A DNA stretch of 46,345 bases from Eubacteriales bacterium (lineage in GTDB: Bacteria; Bacillota; Clostridia; Saccharofermentanales; UBA5734), in contig JAQUDJ010000002.1 of the NCBI GenBank assembly GCA_028685755.1, positions 53,677 to 100,021 of the forward strand, given 5' to 3'. Position numbers and translations under genes: made by a program. Positions 7,727 through 18,379 of this stretch are shown here, in pieces (position 1 is the first letter of the stretch; every line of letters starts with the position of its first letter). The notes under the pieces were generated by a model. That model saw nothing but the letters and a program-made list of their open reading frames with translations, was not told where the DNA came from and did not search any database.

Positions 7727-8938
7727 ATGCCCTTCCTGACTATCGGTGAGAATTTATTTGAAGTTGGCGCGATTCATCCCGATCGCATTTTATTTGACTG
7801 TTTAATGCCTACGCCCCATGGCACGACGTATAATGCTTATTTGATCATCGGTAAGGACAAAACTGCCCTGATCGATACGGTTGACCCCGAGAAATCGAGT
7901 GTGCTCTTGAGCAATCTTGCCGATACCGGGATCAAGCGCCTCGACTATATCGTCAGCCTGCATACCGAACAAGACCATTCCGGGTCAATCGAAGCCGTCT
8001 TACGCCGTTTCCCGGAAGCAAAAGTCGTTGCCAATGCCAAAGTTAAAGAAATGGCAATGACTCATTTACACCTTGCGGAAGACAAAATTCAACTCATTGC
8101 TGAAGGTGACACATTAGAACTTGGTGGCAAAACCTTGCAGTTCACGATGATCCCTTTTGCCCACTGGCCGGATAATTACATGGCACACTTACTCGAAGAC
8201 AATATCCTTTTCTCGAGTGACTTATTTGGGTCGCATTATTCATTCCCTAACAAAGCCTTCTCGACATCAAGTTCAGATCAGGTTCGCGCAGCTAAGCATT
8301 ACTACGCCGAAATCATGATGCCTTACCGCACGCATGTCCAAAAATACACAACTAAAGTTCGCAACATGGCACCACGCATGATCGCCCCTTCACATGGTCC
8401 TATTTGGTCGGATCCAGAACTCGTCCTCAGTAGCTATGATCGCTGGGCCGGAGATGCGATGAAACCTCTCGTCACCATTCCGTTCATCAGCATGCATGAT
8501 TCAACGCGCGTCATGGTCGACCGCTTGGCCGTCAAATTAGCAGAACAAGGCATGTCGGTCGTCTGTCGTAACCTCGGGGAAGATACCGATAGCATGGCTG
8601 TTGAAACCGGCCATTTCATCACCGATCTTGTCGATGCCGCTGCCGTTGTTTTTGCATCGTCGACGGTCCTTGGTGGACCACACCCGGCAGTAGCCTATGC
8701 TGCTTTGGTCGCTAACGCGATGCGCCCAAAATGCAAATTTGTCGGATTGGTTGGCTCATTTGGTTGGGGCACGCAGATAACTAATGTAGTTAACTTGCTG
8801 ACGGGCAATATCAAAGCCGAACGCCTTGATCCAATTCTTATTAAAGGTTTGCCACGAGATGAAGATCTCGCAATTATCGATGCGATGGCAAAAGATTTGG
8901 CTGACAAAATCAAAGCCCTACCTAATCTCGTACGCTAG
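7727..8938 (+). CDS. fprA: Flavodiiron protein (O2/NO reductase, FprA type)
   Basis: Cytosolic detoxifying enzyme of anaerobes that reduces O2 to water and/or NO to N2O at a non-heme diiron site with electrons passed through FMN from rubredoxin. The protein has 403 residues. The metallo-beta-lactamase-like half carries the diiron ligands in HTEQDH (His79, Glu81, Asp83, His84), His146, Asp165 in SSDLFGSH and His223 in PSHGPIW. The C-terminal half (about 250-403) is flavodoxin-like, with SMHDSTRVM in the FMN phosphate loop position. AAGGAGA is six bases before the chosen ATG at 7727. The rubredoxin gene just upstream supports the role. No fused rubredoxin or flavin reductase domain is present. 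Confidence 0.94.
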   Translation: MPFLTIGENLFEVGAIHPDRILFDCLMPTPHGTTYNAYLIIGKDKTALIDTVDPEKSSVLLSNLADTGIKRLDYIVSLHTEQDHSGSIEAVLRRFPEAKVVANAKVKEMAMTHLHLAEDKIQLIAEGDTLELGGKTLQFTMIPFAHWPDNYMAHLLEDNILFSSDLFGSHYSFPNKAFSTSSSDQVRAAKHYYAEIMMPYRTHVQKYTTKVRNMAPRMIAPSHGPIWSDPELVLSSYDRWAGDAMKPLVTIPFISMHDSTRVMVDRLAVKLAEQGMSVVCRNLGEDTDSMAVETGHFITDLVDAAAVVFASSTVLGGPHPAVAYAALVANAMRPKCKFVGLVGSFGWGTQITNVVNLLTGNIKAERLDPILIKGLPRDEDLAIIDAMAKDLADKIKALPNLVR

Positions 8939-8946
8939 GACAGTTG

Positions 8947-9669
8947 CTAAAACAATTCTTGTTCACCAGCTAAACGGTCTGTTTGATCGCTTGACGCTTG
9001 ATTCGTTTGTATCGTTGGTGTGTTTTGGGCGTTTAAATCCGCATGATTATTATTTTCAGGTGCAAAACTGGCATACCGATCGAGATCTTGGCCCGTGACG
9101 AGCACCTGTTTATTTGCCACGGGTTCATCAGATAGTAAAGCTAACAAGCCAAGATACATGCTTTGTGGCAGTCTTTGCCAACGATCCATGATTTGATGGG
9201 CGATACTCAGGTCGGGAATAATCAGGCTGAGATCGACCATCGCCCGTTCGCCTTCCATTTGGCGCAAGCGAACACGGTATTGGCCATTACCATCTGGATC
9301 AACTGTGGCCGATAATTGCCGTTCCCGGCGGATATCTCGCCGCCATCCGGCACTTTCTTGAACTAAATATGATCGAATAGGAACTGGGATCTTGTGCTCG
9401 AGCGCTTCTAAAATGGTCCGGCCACGTTCCGTTAAGTCACAGCGGACGACGGCACGTCCCGCGGCGTCGCGCGACTGTTCATCTTTTCGAACAGAGGCAG
9501 CGATCATTTGGTCGTTGCGCAAGCCTTCATAAGCCGAAGCGAACCCGAAATAATCCATATAGAGCGTGTCGAGAGATAAGCTCGTCAGTTGGTGTTGCGT
9601 AACAGCTGGTAGACTGCGCAAGATATATAGAATGATGAGTTTAGTAGTTGCAAGTTCTGCCCGTTCCAT
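8947..9669 (-). CDS. DUF4364 family protein (winged-helix-like)
   Basis: Clostridial protein of unknown function, 240 residues from the ATG at 9669, which has GAGG just upstream; another ATG at 9687 would add six residues without a ribosome site. The N-terminal 110 residues (TTKLIILYILRSLPAVTQHQ, then YEGLRNDQMIAA and LTERGRTILEAL) look like a PadR- or MarR-like winged helix. The middle part is beta-rich. The last 35 residues are polar, rich in Asn and Gln. It converges on the flavodiiron gene with only eight bases between stops. A regulatory role is plausible from the fold but is inference. Confidence 0.78.
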   Translation of the reverse strand: MERAELATTKLIILYILRSLPAVTQHQLTSLSLDTLYMDYFGFASAYEGLRNDQMIAASVRKDEQSRDAAGRAVVRCDLTERGRTILEALEHKIPVPIRSYLVQESAGWRRDIRRERQLSATVDPDGNGQYRVRLRQMEGERAMVDLSLIIPDLSIAHQIMDRWQRLPQSMYLGLLALLSDEPVANKQVLVTGQDLDRYASFAPENNNHADLNAQNTPTIQTNQASSDQTDRLAGEQELF

Positions 9670-9784
9670 GCTGCCTCGTATCCACATTTTTTGTCATTTT
9701 AACATATTATGATTGTTCAGCGGCAGCGGATCTGTCGCAGATTCAGTTGAGTTTTGTATTTAGTTCGGGAACTATTCAGGACAG

Positions 9785-9888
9785 TTTGACGTCAAAGTGC
9801 AGGTGAAACGGTGATTTGTCTAGATTATTTGTGCGTGTTTGTGATTATAACCAGTAATAACGCGTATAAATGATGATAATTTTCATCA
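9785..9888. other. Intergenic region with short palindromes
   Basis: The 343-bp gap between the DUF4364 and first LCP genes (9670-10012) holds no credible ORF. It contains a 12-bp palindrome at 9785-9796 and an inverted repeat TGATGA/TCATCA at 9871-9888 with a 6-nt spacer, possibly operators. The promoter and leader hairpin that follow are listed separately. Confidence 0.4.
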
Positions 9889-9916
9889 AATCGCCCCTTT
9901 ATAAATTGGCATAGAA

Positions 9917-9925
9917 TGCTATAAT
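9917..9925 (+). promoter_or_regulatory. Extended -10 promoter for the first LCP gene
   Basis: TG, one base, then a perfect TATAAT (9920-9925) form an extended -10 element about 88 bases before the start codon. No good -35 box lies 17 bases upstream, as is usual for extended -10 promoters. Confidence 0.6.
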
Positions 9926-9960
9926 CTACTCATGTGTGCAAATTTCAAATAGCACGTTTC

Positions 9961-9984
9961 AAAAGTCATGACCCATGACTTTTT
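9961..9984 (+). terminator. Leader hairpin with T-tail before the first LCP gene
   Basis: A 10-bp stem (9961-9970 with 9974-9983) with a 3-nt loop ends in five T residues. It lies between the predicted start of transcription (about 9932) and the LCP start codon (10013), where it could act as an attenuator or shield the 5' end. Confidence 0.45.
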
Positions 9985-10012
9985 GTATTCATATTATTCC
10001 GGAGGAATTCGA

Positions 10013-11185
10013 ATGGGAAGAAATCGTCAACGCAGAGCGTCCAATTGGAGATTAATCGCAGTTTTGGTCGCAGCTGTCTTTGTTGTTGTCTCAATCAGTG
10101 CTGTCCTGATTGGCCGCACTTTTTTAAATAAAATTGATAATGACAATTTTGTTGAAACCGTCCCTGAAGAATATAACGTACCCACAGAGTCCTTGATCCA
10201 CGATATCCCACAAGAAGCGGGTGTCACGAATATCTTGCTGCTCGGTGTTGATAACCGTGACAAAACAGTTGAGAGTGTTCAAGAACGCTCTGACTCCATG
10301 ATCATTTTGACAATCGATGAACGTAACAAGAAGTTCAAACTGACTTCGCTACAACGTGACATGATGGTCTATTTTCCAGGCTCAGACAACCTACACAAAT
10401 TAAACTCAGCCAATGCTGAAGGTGGCCCACTGTTAGCGATGCGCGTGATCAACGACACATTCCGCTTAAACATCGACCAATATGTTGTGGTCAACATGCT
10501 CGGCATGGAACAGATCATTGATTTGCTCGGCGGAGTCACAGTCGATGTCTCTACAGACGAAATGAAAGCCTTGAACGCTGAACTTGCCATGATAAACCTG
10601 ACCTTCAAAAACACCGAGCCAGCCGTTGTGCTTAAGTCCACTGGCATCCAGTTACTCGATGGTCGTCAAGCCGTTACATATGCGCGAATTCGCCAAAACG
10701 ACGATGACTATCACCGCATGAGCCGCCAGCGCGAAGTCTTACAAGCTATGTTCAATTCCTTTATGAAAGCTGATCTCGCAACCAAGACCCAAGTCTTGAA
10801 TGCTGGCTTACCACTGATTACGACCAATATCACAGATGACGAAATCGTCAAAATGGGCGTTGATATCTTGCCGATGATGAATGCGACATTAGACCAATTG
10901 CAGATCCCGATCACCGGTGACTTCCGCGAATACAGCGGCGCGATCTGGATGAATCTATGTGATTACAATGCCATGATCCCCAAGCTCCAACAGTTCATGT
11001 ATGGTAAGACTTACGAATTTGACCCGGTCCGTGAAATCCCCGGTGCACCGAATTCGAGCATTGCTTTGCCAGCCTCCTTTGAGAAAAAAGTCCTAGAAAC
11101 GGCCAAACCTGACGAATCAGTTGATCCAGCGCTGACCCAAACCGATCCGACGGCTAGCACTGAAACAACCGCCGCAGCTAATTAA
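10013..11185 (+). CDS. LytR-CpsA-Psr (LCP) family glycopolymer ligase, copy 1
   Basis: Membrane-anchored phosphotransferase thought to attach teichoic acid-like or capsular polymers to peptidoglycan outside the cell. It has 390 residues: a short cytosolic start, one membrane helix (about 14-34), then the LCP domain with ILLLGVDNRD (74-83), ERSDSMIILT (91-100) and SLQRD (112-116), which carry the conserved Arg and Asp residues that bind the polyprenyl pyrophosphate and metal. A Thr/Pro/Ala-rich tail ends the protein. GGAGG is seven bases before the ATG at 10013. A close paralog lies at 14276. It is followed by cvpA after 15 bases. Confidence 0.93.
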   Translation: MGRNRQRRASNWRLIAVLVAAVFVVVSISAVLIGRTFLNKIDNDNFVETVPEEYNVPTESLIHDIPQEAGVTNILLLGVDNRDKTVESVQERSDSMIILTIDERNKKFKLTSLQRDMMVYFPGSDNLHKLNSANAEGGPLLAMRVINDTFRLNIDQYVVVNMLGMEQIIDLLGGVTVDVSTDEMKALNAELAMINLTFKNTEPAVVLKSTGIQLLDGRQAVTYARIRQNDDDYHRMSRQREVLQAMFNSFMKADLATKTQVLNAGLPLITTNITDDEIVKMGVDILPMMNATLDQLQIPITGDFREYSGAIWMNLCDYNAMIPKLQQFMYGKTYEFDPVREIPGAPNSSIALPASFEKKVLETAKPDESVDPALTQTDPTASTETTAAAN

Positions 11186-11200
11186 CCGATACATTTTTTG

Positions 11201-11872
11201 ATGCTACTTGATTTAGCTATTCTGATTTTAATTTTGATATTTGCGCTCAATGGCTTCCGGCGAGGATTTTTAGTCCTCGCCGGTCGTTTGCTTATTCTAG
11301 TCGTTTCGCTTTTGTTATCGCTTTTGATTTTAGGGCCAACCGCGAAGTTTTTAGCCTATTTCCCTTTTTTAAATCCGATCGTCGAATCGATCAATGATCA
11401 GGTCATTCGGCCCTTAATACCTGCAGCCGCAACGCTTGGCGAGGCGGTCAAACGTCTCGATTTACCTCAATCCATCGAATCCCTGTTACTCGCTGAATTT
11501 CCAAATCAAAATAGCCCTTTGACAGATCTCTGGCCGCAATTATCGAGTACACTTGGTCGCTATGTGATTACGGCTGTTGTGTTTTTTATGCTTTTAACGA
11601 TCATTTCGATTTTAATTGGAAGTTTTGTTGGCTTGATGACCAATGTACTCGATCATGTGCCAGTTATCGGTGGCATTAACCGTATCAGTGGCCTTTTACT
11701 TGGCCTAGTTCATGGCAGCTTAATCATTGCTTGCGTTATTTTAGCAATCGGCTTTTTAGCACCTTTTATTCCAATATTAGCAGACCTCAAACATGATTCG
11801 CGGATCGTCGAGTATGTCTACCAGCAAGACCTCATTGCTCGCGGTATTCGATATTTTTTGCAGACAATATAA
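11201..11872 (+). CDS. CvpA family membrane protein
   Basis: Integral membrane protein of 223 residues in the CvpA (colicin V production) family. The first helix carries DLAILILILIFALNGFRRGF, the family's typical opening. Three more hydrophobic segments lie at about 27-48, 124-150 and 166-195. The precise biochemical role of the family is unsettled; it is linked to envelope functions. No clear ribosome site precedes the ATG at 11201, and the gene starts 15 bases after the LCP stop, so it is probably translated from the same mRNA. Confidence 0.85.
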   Translation: MLLDLAILILILIFALNGFRRGFLVLAGRLLILVVSLLLSLLILGPTAKFLAYFPFLNPIVESINDQVIRPLIPAAATLGEAVKRLDLPQSIESLLLAEFPNQNSPLTDLWPQLSSTLGRYVITAVVFFMLLTIISILIGSFVGLMTNVLDHVPVIGGINRISGLLLGLVHGSLIIACVILAIGFLAPFIPILADLKHDSRIVEYVYQQDLIARGIRYFLQTI

Positions 11873-11959
11873 ATTTTCAGGCGTATTGCATTTTTCAATT
11901 TTCACCCCATACAAAGCAAATTCATTTGTAAAATTTCTGCAACTATGATTAATTTGCGC

Positions 11960-11988
11960 TTGACATTTTTGACGCAAAATCTTATATT
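11960..11988 (+). promoter_or_regulatory. Sigma-A promoter of groESL
   Basis: Consensus TTGACA (11960-11965) and TATATT (11983-11988) with a 17-base gap. The start of transcription would be about 11995, immediately before the CIRCE operator. Confidence 0.9.
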
Positions 11989-11999
11989 CAGTCTTGGAA

Positions 12000-12026
12000 T
12001 TAGCACTCGATACAAACGAGTGCTAA
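12000..12026. promoter_or_regulatory. CIRCE operator (HrcA binding site)
   Basis: A perfect CIRCE: TTAGCACTC and GAGTGCTAA separated by nine bases, placed at the predicted transcription start of groESL. It indicates heat-shock control by the repressor HrcA, whose gene is not in this window. Confidence 0.98.
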
Positions 12027-12050
12027 ACCATCAATCACAAAATCGCTTGA

Positions 12051-14003
<1,953 letters not shown>

Positions 14004-14066
14004 GCTAGCGCCACATAAACTAAATTCACACCTAAACACGGTCATAACATCTCATGATTTCAAACG

Positions 14067-14102
14067 ACCACCTCGCAGTACAGAATTGCGGGGTGGTTTT
14101 TT
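14067..14102 (+). terminator. Intrinsic terminator of groESL
   Basis: An 11-bp stem with one mismatch (14067-14077 with 14087-14097), a 9-nt loop, and a run of six T residues about 60 bases after groEL. Confidence 0.88.
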
Positions 14103-14178
14103 GTGAGTCAACGAGGCAACGTCGTGAACATCACACGTTTCCATCATACGTCCACCCTACCTTGCCCTTGTATTTAAG

Positions 14179-14207
14179 TTGACATTGCTACAAAAAAGGA
14201 TTATATA
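14179..14207 (+). promoter_or_regulatory. Promoter of the second LCP gene
   Basis: TTGACA (14179-14184) and TATATA (14202-14207) with a 17-base gap, about 70 bases before the start codon. Confidence 0.78.
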
Positions 14208-14275
14208 TACAAATTGCGAAAAATATTGCGCAAAACAACTAATATTATTCAAGTGAACACAGAACAGGAAATTTC

Positions 14276-15436
14276 ATGAAAAAACACGATGAATTCAATT
14301 CAGATTTACAAAACGATCATCTAAAAGCAGATCAGCTAACAAGCAATAAGCAAATGGAATCCCCAGCTGACCCTTGCGAAACAAAAATATATTGTCGATC
14401 CAAAGCTAAAAAGTCATCTGGTGCAAAATGGACGTTGCGCATTTTTGGTGGCCTCTTGGTTATAACTTTATTGCTCGGTACTGGGCTATGGGTTACGGTC
14501 AATCAGCACGTCAATCGTTTTGATCCGCAAGCTGTGTTGGCGGATGAATTTAATTTGCCAGCAGATGTGCTCAAAAACCCACTGCCCGCCGTCAAAGGGA
14601 TCACCAATATTCTGCTTTTAGGTGTCGACAACCGTGACCCAGAGTCGAATAGTATTCAAGAGCGATCTGATTCGATGATGATTTTGACGGTCGACTCCCG
14701 GCACGGCAATCTTAAATTAACATCCCTACAGCGGGATATATCGGTTTATTTTCCGGGCGACAAAACGCCTAATAAAATAAATTCGGCCAATGCAATTGGT
14801 GGGCCGCTCCTCGCGATGCGCGTCGTCAATGACACCTTCCGTTTGAATATTACAAAATTTGTTATCGTCAATATGGCAGGCTTGGAACAAATTATCGATG
14901 CGGTGGACGGAGTGACCGTCGATGTCACGGCCAAAGAACTCAAAGCCGTCAATGAAGAATTGGCGATGGTAAACAAAACGTTCCCTGACACGATACCTTC
15001 ACCAACCCTTGAGACTGAAGGTGTTCTGACACTGAATGGCCGTCAAGCTGTAACCTATGCCCGTATCCGCAAAATTGATAGTGACTATGCGCGCATGGAA
15101 CGCCAGCGCGACGTGTTGCAAGCCTTGGCCAAAGCTACATTAACTGCAGGTCCTGTCGGCCAATATCGTTTAATGACCGTCGGCTTATCGAATATTACGA
15201 CAAACCTTTCGACTGCAGAAATGGCAACGATAGGGTTGCGTTCCGTGCTCTTGCTTGCAAAACCGATCGAACAGTTACAGATTCCAATAGACGGTTTTTT
15301 CAACAATGTTAATACCGATGCCTGGAAAAGCCTGTGTGACTTTAATGGTATGATCCCTTTGCTGCAAGACTTTATCTACGGTCAAACGTTTCCGTTTGAT
15401 GCCGTCAAAAAGATCAAGGGTGCGCCAAATTATTAA
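14276..15436 (+). CDS. LytR-CpsA-Psr (LCP) family glycopolymer ligase, copy 2
   Basis: Second LCP-family membrane ligase, 386 residues. A longer, charged cytosolic N-terminus (about 50 residues) precedes one membrane helix (about 54-74). The extracellular LCP domain has ILLLGVDNRD, ERSDSMMILT and SLQRD in the same order as copy 1, and long shared stretches such as GGPLLAMRV and NDTFRLNI show that the two arose by duplication. The acidic/Thr tail of copy 1 is absent. It has its own promoter and a weak CAGGAA site. Between the copies lie cvpA and groESL, so the duplication is old or was later interrupted. Confidence 0.93.
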   Translation: MKKHDEFNSDLQNDHLKADQLTSNKQMESPADPCETKIYCRSKAKKSSGAKWTLRIFGGLLVITLLLGTGLWVTVNQHVNRFDPQAVLADEFNLPADVLKNPLPAVKGITNILLLGVDNRDPESNSIQERSDSMMILTVDSRHGNLKLTSLQRDISVYFPGDKTPNKINSANAIGGPLLAMRVVNDTFRLNITKFVIVNMAGLEQIIDAVDGVTVDVTAKELKAVNEELAMVNKTFPDTIPSPTLETEGVLTLNGRQAVTYARIRKIDSDYARMERQRDVLQALAKATLTAGPVGQYRLMTVGLSNITTNLSTAEMATIGLRSVLLLAKPIEQLQIPIDGFFNNVNTDAWKSLCDFNGMIPLLQDFIYGQTFPFDAVKKIKGAPNY

Positions 15437-15493
15437 TTGATGATTCGCCTAATATGATTTTAACGCGTTGTCCTTTAGTCCACATTTGCGTGA

Positions 15494-15522
15494 TTGCCCA
15501 TCCTGTTGAATATCGTTAAAAT
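15494..15522 (+). promoter_or_regulatory. Putative promoter of the 15.5-18.3 kb operon
   Basis: TTGCCC (15494-15499) and TAAAAT (15517-15522) with a 17-base gap, 25 bases before the first gene of a tightly packed three-gene set. Confidence 0.6.
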
Positions 15523-15547
15523 GACAGAAGAAGGGCGGTGACCTGCT

Positions 15548-16081
15548 TTGGATGACTCATTTCATGAAATCATTGTCAAAGGTCAAAGAACAAAACAAGA
15601 TGGCTTAAAAATTGTTGGGCTTTATGTTGCGGCTTTGGCCGCTTGGATCCTCACCTTTATGTTTGGCGCCTATTTAGGGATGCTCATGCCGTTGCTACTT
15701 GTTGGCATTGGTTATGGGCTTTTTTATTTGGTGCGGGGCTTTTCCCGCGAATTTGAATATACCGTCACAAATGGCGATCTGGATATCGATATGATCGTTG
15801 CGCAGCGCAAACGCAAACGCGTTTTTAGTGGGTCAGCCCGTCAATTTGAATCGATGGCGCCCCTATCTAACCACGACCAATCGCAGACCCAAGCGCCTGG
15901 CACTGCATGGGTCATAGACTGCAGAGGTTTAGCAGCTGCACGCAACCAGGTGACCAATCGCGTGCATTATCGAATTTTGGCTGAATTTAAAGGCAAACGA
16001 GTTCAGGTGCTGTTTACACCGGACGAATTTATTGTAAATCAACTTAAAAAGTTTAACCCAGCTCGAATCTTACTCGGTTGA
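15548..16081 (+). CDS. DUF6106-like membrane protein
   Basis: Small membrane protein of 177 residues, function unknown. Two hydrophobic segments at about 22-41 and 43-62 are followed by FEYTVTNGDLDIDMIVAQRKRKRV, which matches my recollection of the clostridial DUF6106 family; the family name is not certain. The rest is a soluble domain with no catalytic motif that I can see. It starts with TTG at 15548, preceded by a GGCGGTGA site; no better start is available. The next gene begins about 32 bases after its stop. Confidence 0.65.
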   Translation: MDDSFHEIIVKGQRTKQDGLKIVGLYVAALAAWILTFMFGAYLGMLMPLLLVGIGYGLFYLVRGFSREFEYTVTNGDLDIDMIVAQRKRKRVFSGSARQFESMAPLSNHDQSQTQAPGTAWVIDCRGLAAARNQVTNRVHYRILAEFKGKRVQVLFTPDEFIVNQLKKFNPARILLG

Positions 16082-16113
16082 CCGCACAGGTGGCGGTGGA
16101 AAGGATTTCCCCG

Positions 16114-17457
16114 ATGACGCAACGTAAAAAGCAACGTTTCACCAAGACCGAACGCAGTTGGATTCTCTATGACTGGGCCAATTCAGCCTATGCCACGATT
16201 ATCATGGCGGCTATTTTCCCAATCTACTTTGCGAATGTCACAAAATCCGCTGGCGTCAGTGGGGATGTCTGGTGGGGGTATGGTTCCTCGATTGCGACAT
16301 TAACCGTCGCAATATTAGCACCTGTGCTCGGGGCAATCGCTGACTTTCACGGAATGAAAAAGAAATTTCTGGCAACATTTTTAGGCATTGGCCTTGTCTT
16401 TACGACGTTGATGGCATTGACCGATAATTGGCAATGGATGCTCGTCGGATACGTCTTTTCTTATATCGGCTTTTCCGGTTCACTGCTCTTTTACGATGCC
16501 TTCATCACGGATGTGACGACCCCGGCACGCATGGATAAAGTGTCGGCCTGGGGTTATGCCATGGGCTATCTCGGTGGTAGCACGATACCCTTTATACTAT
16601 CGATTGCCCTGATTATGTTCGGTTCAGCCTTTGGTATTGGTGGAGCCTTAGCTGTTAAAATATCGGTCATTATCTGTGTCCTGTGGTGGAGCGGTTTTAG
16701 CATTCCGATTTTGCGCAATGTCCAGCAAGTCCATTCGATTGAAATGCCGGCAAAAGCCTTAATTGGCAGTGCTTTGAAGGGAATTGCCCGCACGGCGCAC
16801 GACATTTTTGCGAACAAATCGATCTTAGTTTTCATGTTGGCTTATTTTTTCTACATTGACGGGGTCAATACTGTAATCCATATGGCAACCGTTTATGGAT
16901 CGACGCTCGGCCTTGATTCAACCGGAATGATTTTAGCATTGCTTGTGACGCAGGTGGTCGCAGTACCATTTTCAATTGCCTTTGGCCGGCTGGCAAAGCG
17001 CTTTGGTTCGATCAACATGATCACGGCTGCGATCCTGATTTACATCGTAATTTGTATTGTTGGCTTCTATATGGGCATTACAGTCGAATCCGGCGCGCCC
17101 GGTGCCGTAGCCAAAGCGACTCAACTATTCTGGGCGATGGCGGTGCTTGTTGGCACGAGCCAGGGCGGGATTCAAGCACTCTCCCGCTCTTTCTTCGGCA
17201 AACTGATCCCACCCGCGCGATCCAATGAGTTTTTCGGATTTTTTGATATTTTCGGCAAATTTGCCGCTGTCATGGGACCTGCGATCTACGCCTTTTTTGC
17301 ACATTCGACCGGTCGATCATCGTCGGGCATCTTGGCTTTAGTAATTCTATTCGTCATTGGGCTCGTGATCATTGCCCTTGGTCGCAAACAACTGGCAGCT
17401 GTTGAACTGCTAGCTGCCCAAGCAGAACTAAAATCTGAACGACAAGCTGAAGCCTGA
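16114..17457 (+). CDS. UMF1-family MFS transporter
   Basis: Twelve-helix major facilitator of 447 residues. The signature ERSWILYDWANSAYATIIM near the N-terminus is typical of the UMF1/Atg22-like branch, whose eukaryotic members export amino acids from vacuoles; bacterial substrates are not known. SQGGIQALSRSFFGKLIP in the second half is another family block. The ATG at 16114 has GGAAAGGA upstream and is preferred over a TTG at 16078 that overlaps the previous stop. Its stop codon overlaps the start of the thioesterase gene, so the two are translated together. Confidence 0.88.
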   Translation: MTQRKKQRFTKTERSWILYDWANSAYATIIMAAIFPIYFANVTKSAGVSGDVWWGYGSSIATLTVAILAPVLGAIADFHGMKKKFLATFLGIGLVFTTLMALTDNWQWMLVGYVFSYIGFSGSLLFYDAFITDVTTPARMDKVSAWGYAMGYLGGSTIPFILSIALIMFGSAFGIGGALAVKISVIICVLWWSGFSIPILRNVQQVHSIEMPAKALIGSALKGIARTAHDIFANKSILVFMLAYFFYIDGVNTVIHMATVYGSTLGLDSTGMILALLVTQVVAVPFSIAFGRLAKRFGSINMITAAILIYIVICIVGFYMGITVESGAPGAVAKATQLFWAMAVLVGTSQGGIQALSRSFFGKLIPPARSNEFFGFFDIFGKFAAVMGPAIYAFFAHSTGRSSSGILALVILFVIGLVIIALGRKQLAAVELLAAQAELKSERQAEA

Positions 17458-18314
17458 TGCAAACGACAAAACCCTTGCCAGAACTCGAATTCGATTCACG
17501 TTTTGCAGATGGTGTTTACTCATTTGAAATTCGCAGTACAGATGTCGATTTTTCGGACCAATTGCAATTACCGACCCTTTTCGCGTTTCTCCAAGAAGCT
17601 GCCTATCGCCATGCGGAGCAACTCGGCATTGGCTCAGGCTGTCTTGATGCGTTGGATTTATCGTGGGTTTTGACTAAAATCAGTTTGCGGCTAGATCGCT
17701 TGCCGGTTTGGGGAGAAGTCGTACAAGTCCGGACATGGAGTAGAGGTGCGCAGAAATTAATCTTTGCCCGTGACTTTGAATTGTCGGCTGGCTCAGATTT
17801 GGATTCACTGCAGCCCTTTGCGCGGGCGTCTTCCGAATGGCTCGTGATTCGCCGCGATAATCATCGCCCCCAACGTCCTGAGATCGTCTTGACTGCAGCT
17901 GGCTTACCATCGGAACGACCCGGCGTGCAACGCATTCTGCCAGAGGATTGCCCCAAAATCAGCCCACCCGAAAACGGCAAAATTATTTTGAATAAGCAAG
18001 CTGACTTTTCAGAGATTGACCGCAACCGCCACCTCAATAATACGCGGTACATCGCCTGGGCCATGGATGCATTGTATGCGCAACAGGTGGGTGATTTGGC
18101 TAATCTTTGCAAACCTGACATGAAAGCGATGGACATCCGATCGTTAGACATCAACTATTTATCAGAAATCTTACCAGGTGACCTTGTTGATTTGGTTGTG
18201 GGTACCGATGTGGAAGGGATGGAATTGACCGCCCGAATCGAGGGAATCAAGTCGCAACTAGGCACATCATCCTTCCGTTGCCACGTCCAGTGGGCATTTC
18301 AGCAAACAAATTAG
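17457..18314 (+). CDS. Acyl-ACP thioesterase (FatA/FatB family)
   Basis: Double hot-dog enzyme that hydrolyses acyl-ACP to free fatty acid and ends chain elongation. It has 285 residues. The N-terminal half begins FEIRSTDVDFSDQLQLPTLF and has the acyl-pocket helix. The C-terminal half has the catalytic segment DRNRHLNNTRYI (Asp188, Asn190, His192) and the helix DINYLSEILPGD. The ATG lies in the overlap TGATG with the transporter stop, so co-translation is likely. A link between the transporter and fatty acid release is suggestive only. Confidence 0.9.
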   Translation: MQTTKPLPELEFDSRFADGVYSFEIRSTDVDFSDQLQLPTLFAFLQEAAYRHAEQLGIGSGCLDALDLSWVLTKISLRLDRLPVWGEVVQVRTWSRGAQKLIFARDFELSAGSDLDSLQPFARASSEWLVIRRDNHRPQRPEIVLTAAGLPSERPGVQRILPEDCPKISPPENGKIILNKQADFSEIDRNRHLNNTRYIAWAMDALYAQQVGDLANLCKPDMKAMDIRSLDINYLSEILPGDLVDLVVGTDVEGMELTARIEGIKSQLGTSSFRCHVQWAFQQTN

Positions 18315-18344
18315 AAAACCGGCAAAATCAGGTATAGAAACTGT

Positions 18345-18373
18345 TTGAATTTGCATCGTCGGATGCTTATACT
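18345..18373 (+). promoter_or_regulatory. Promoter placing the start of transcription at the next start codon
   Basis: TTGAAT (18345-18350) and TATACT (18368-18373) with a 17-base gap. The -10 box ends only six bases before the ATG at 18380, and no ribosome binding site is visible, which suggests a leaderless mRNA. Confidence 0.6.
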
Positions 18374-18379
18374 GTTCAC

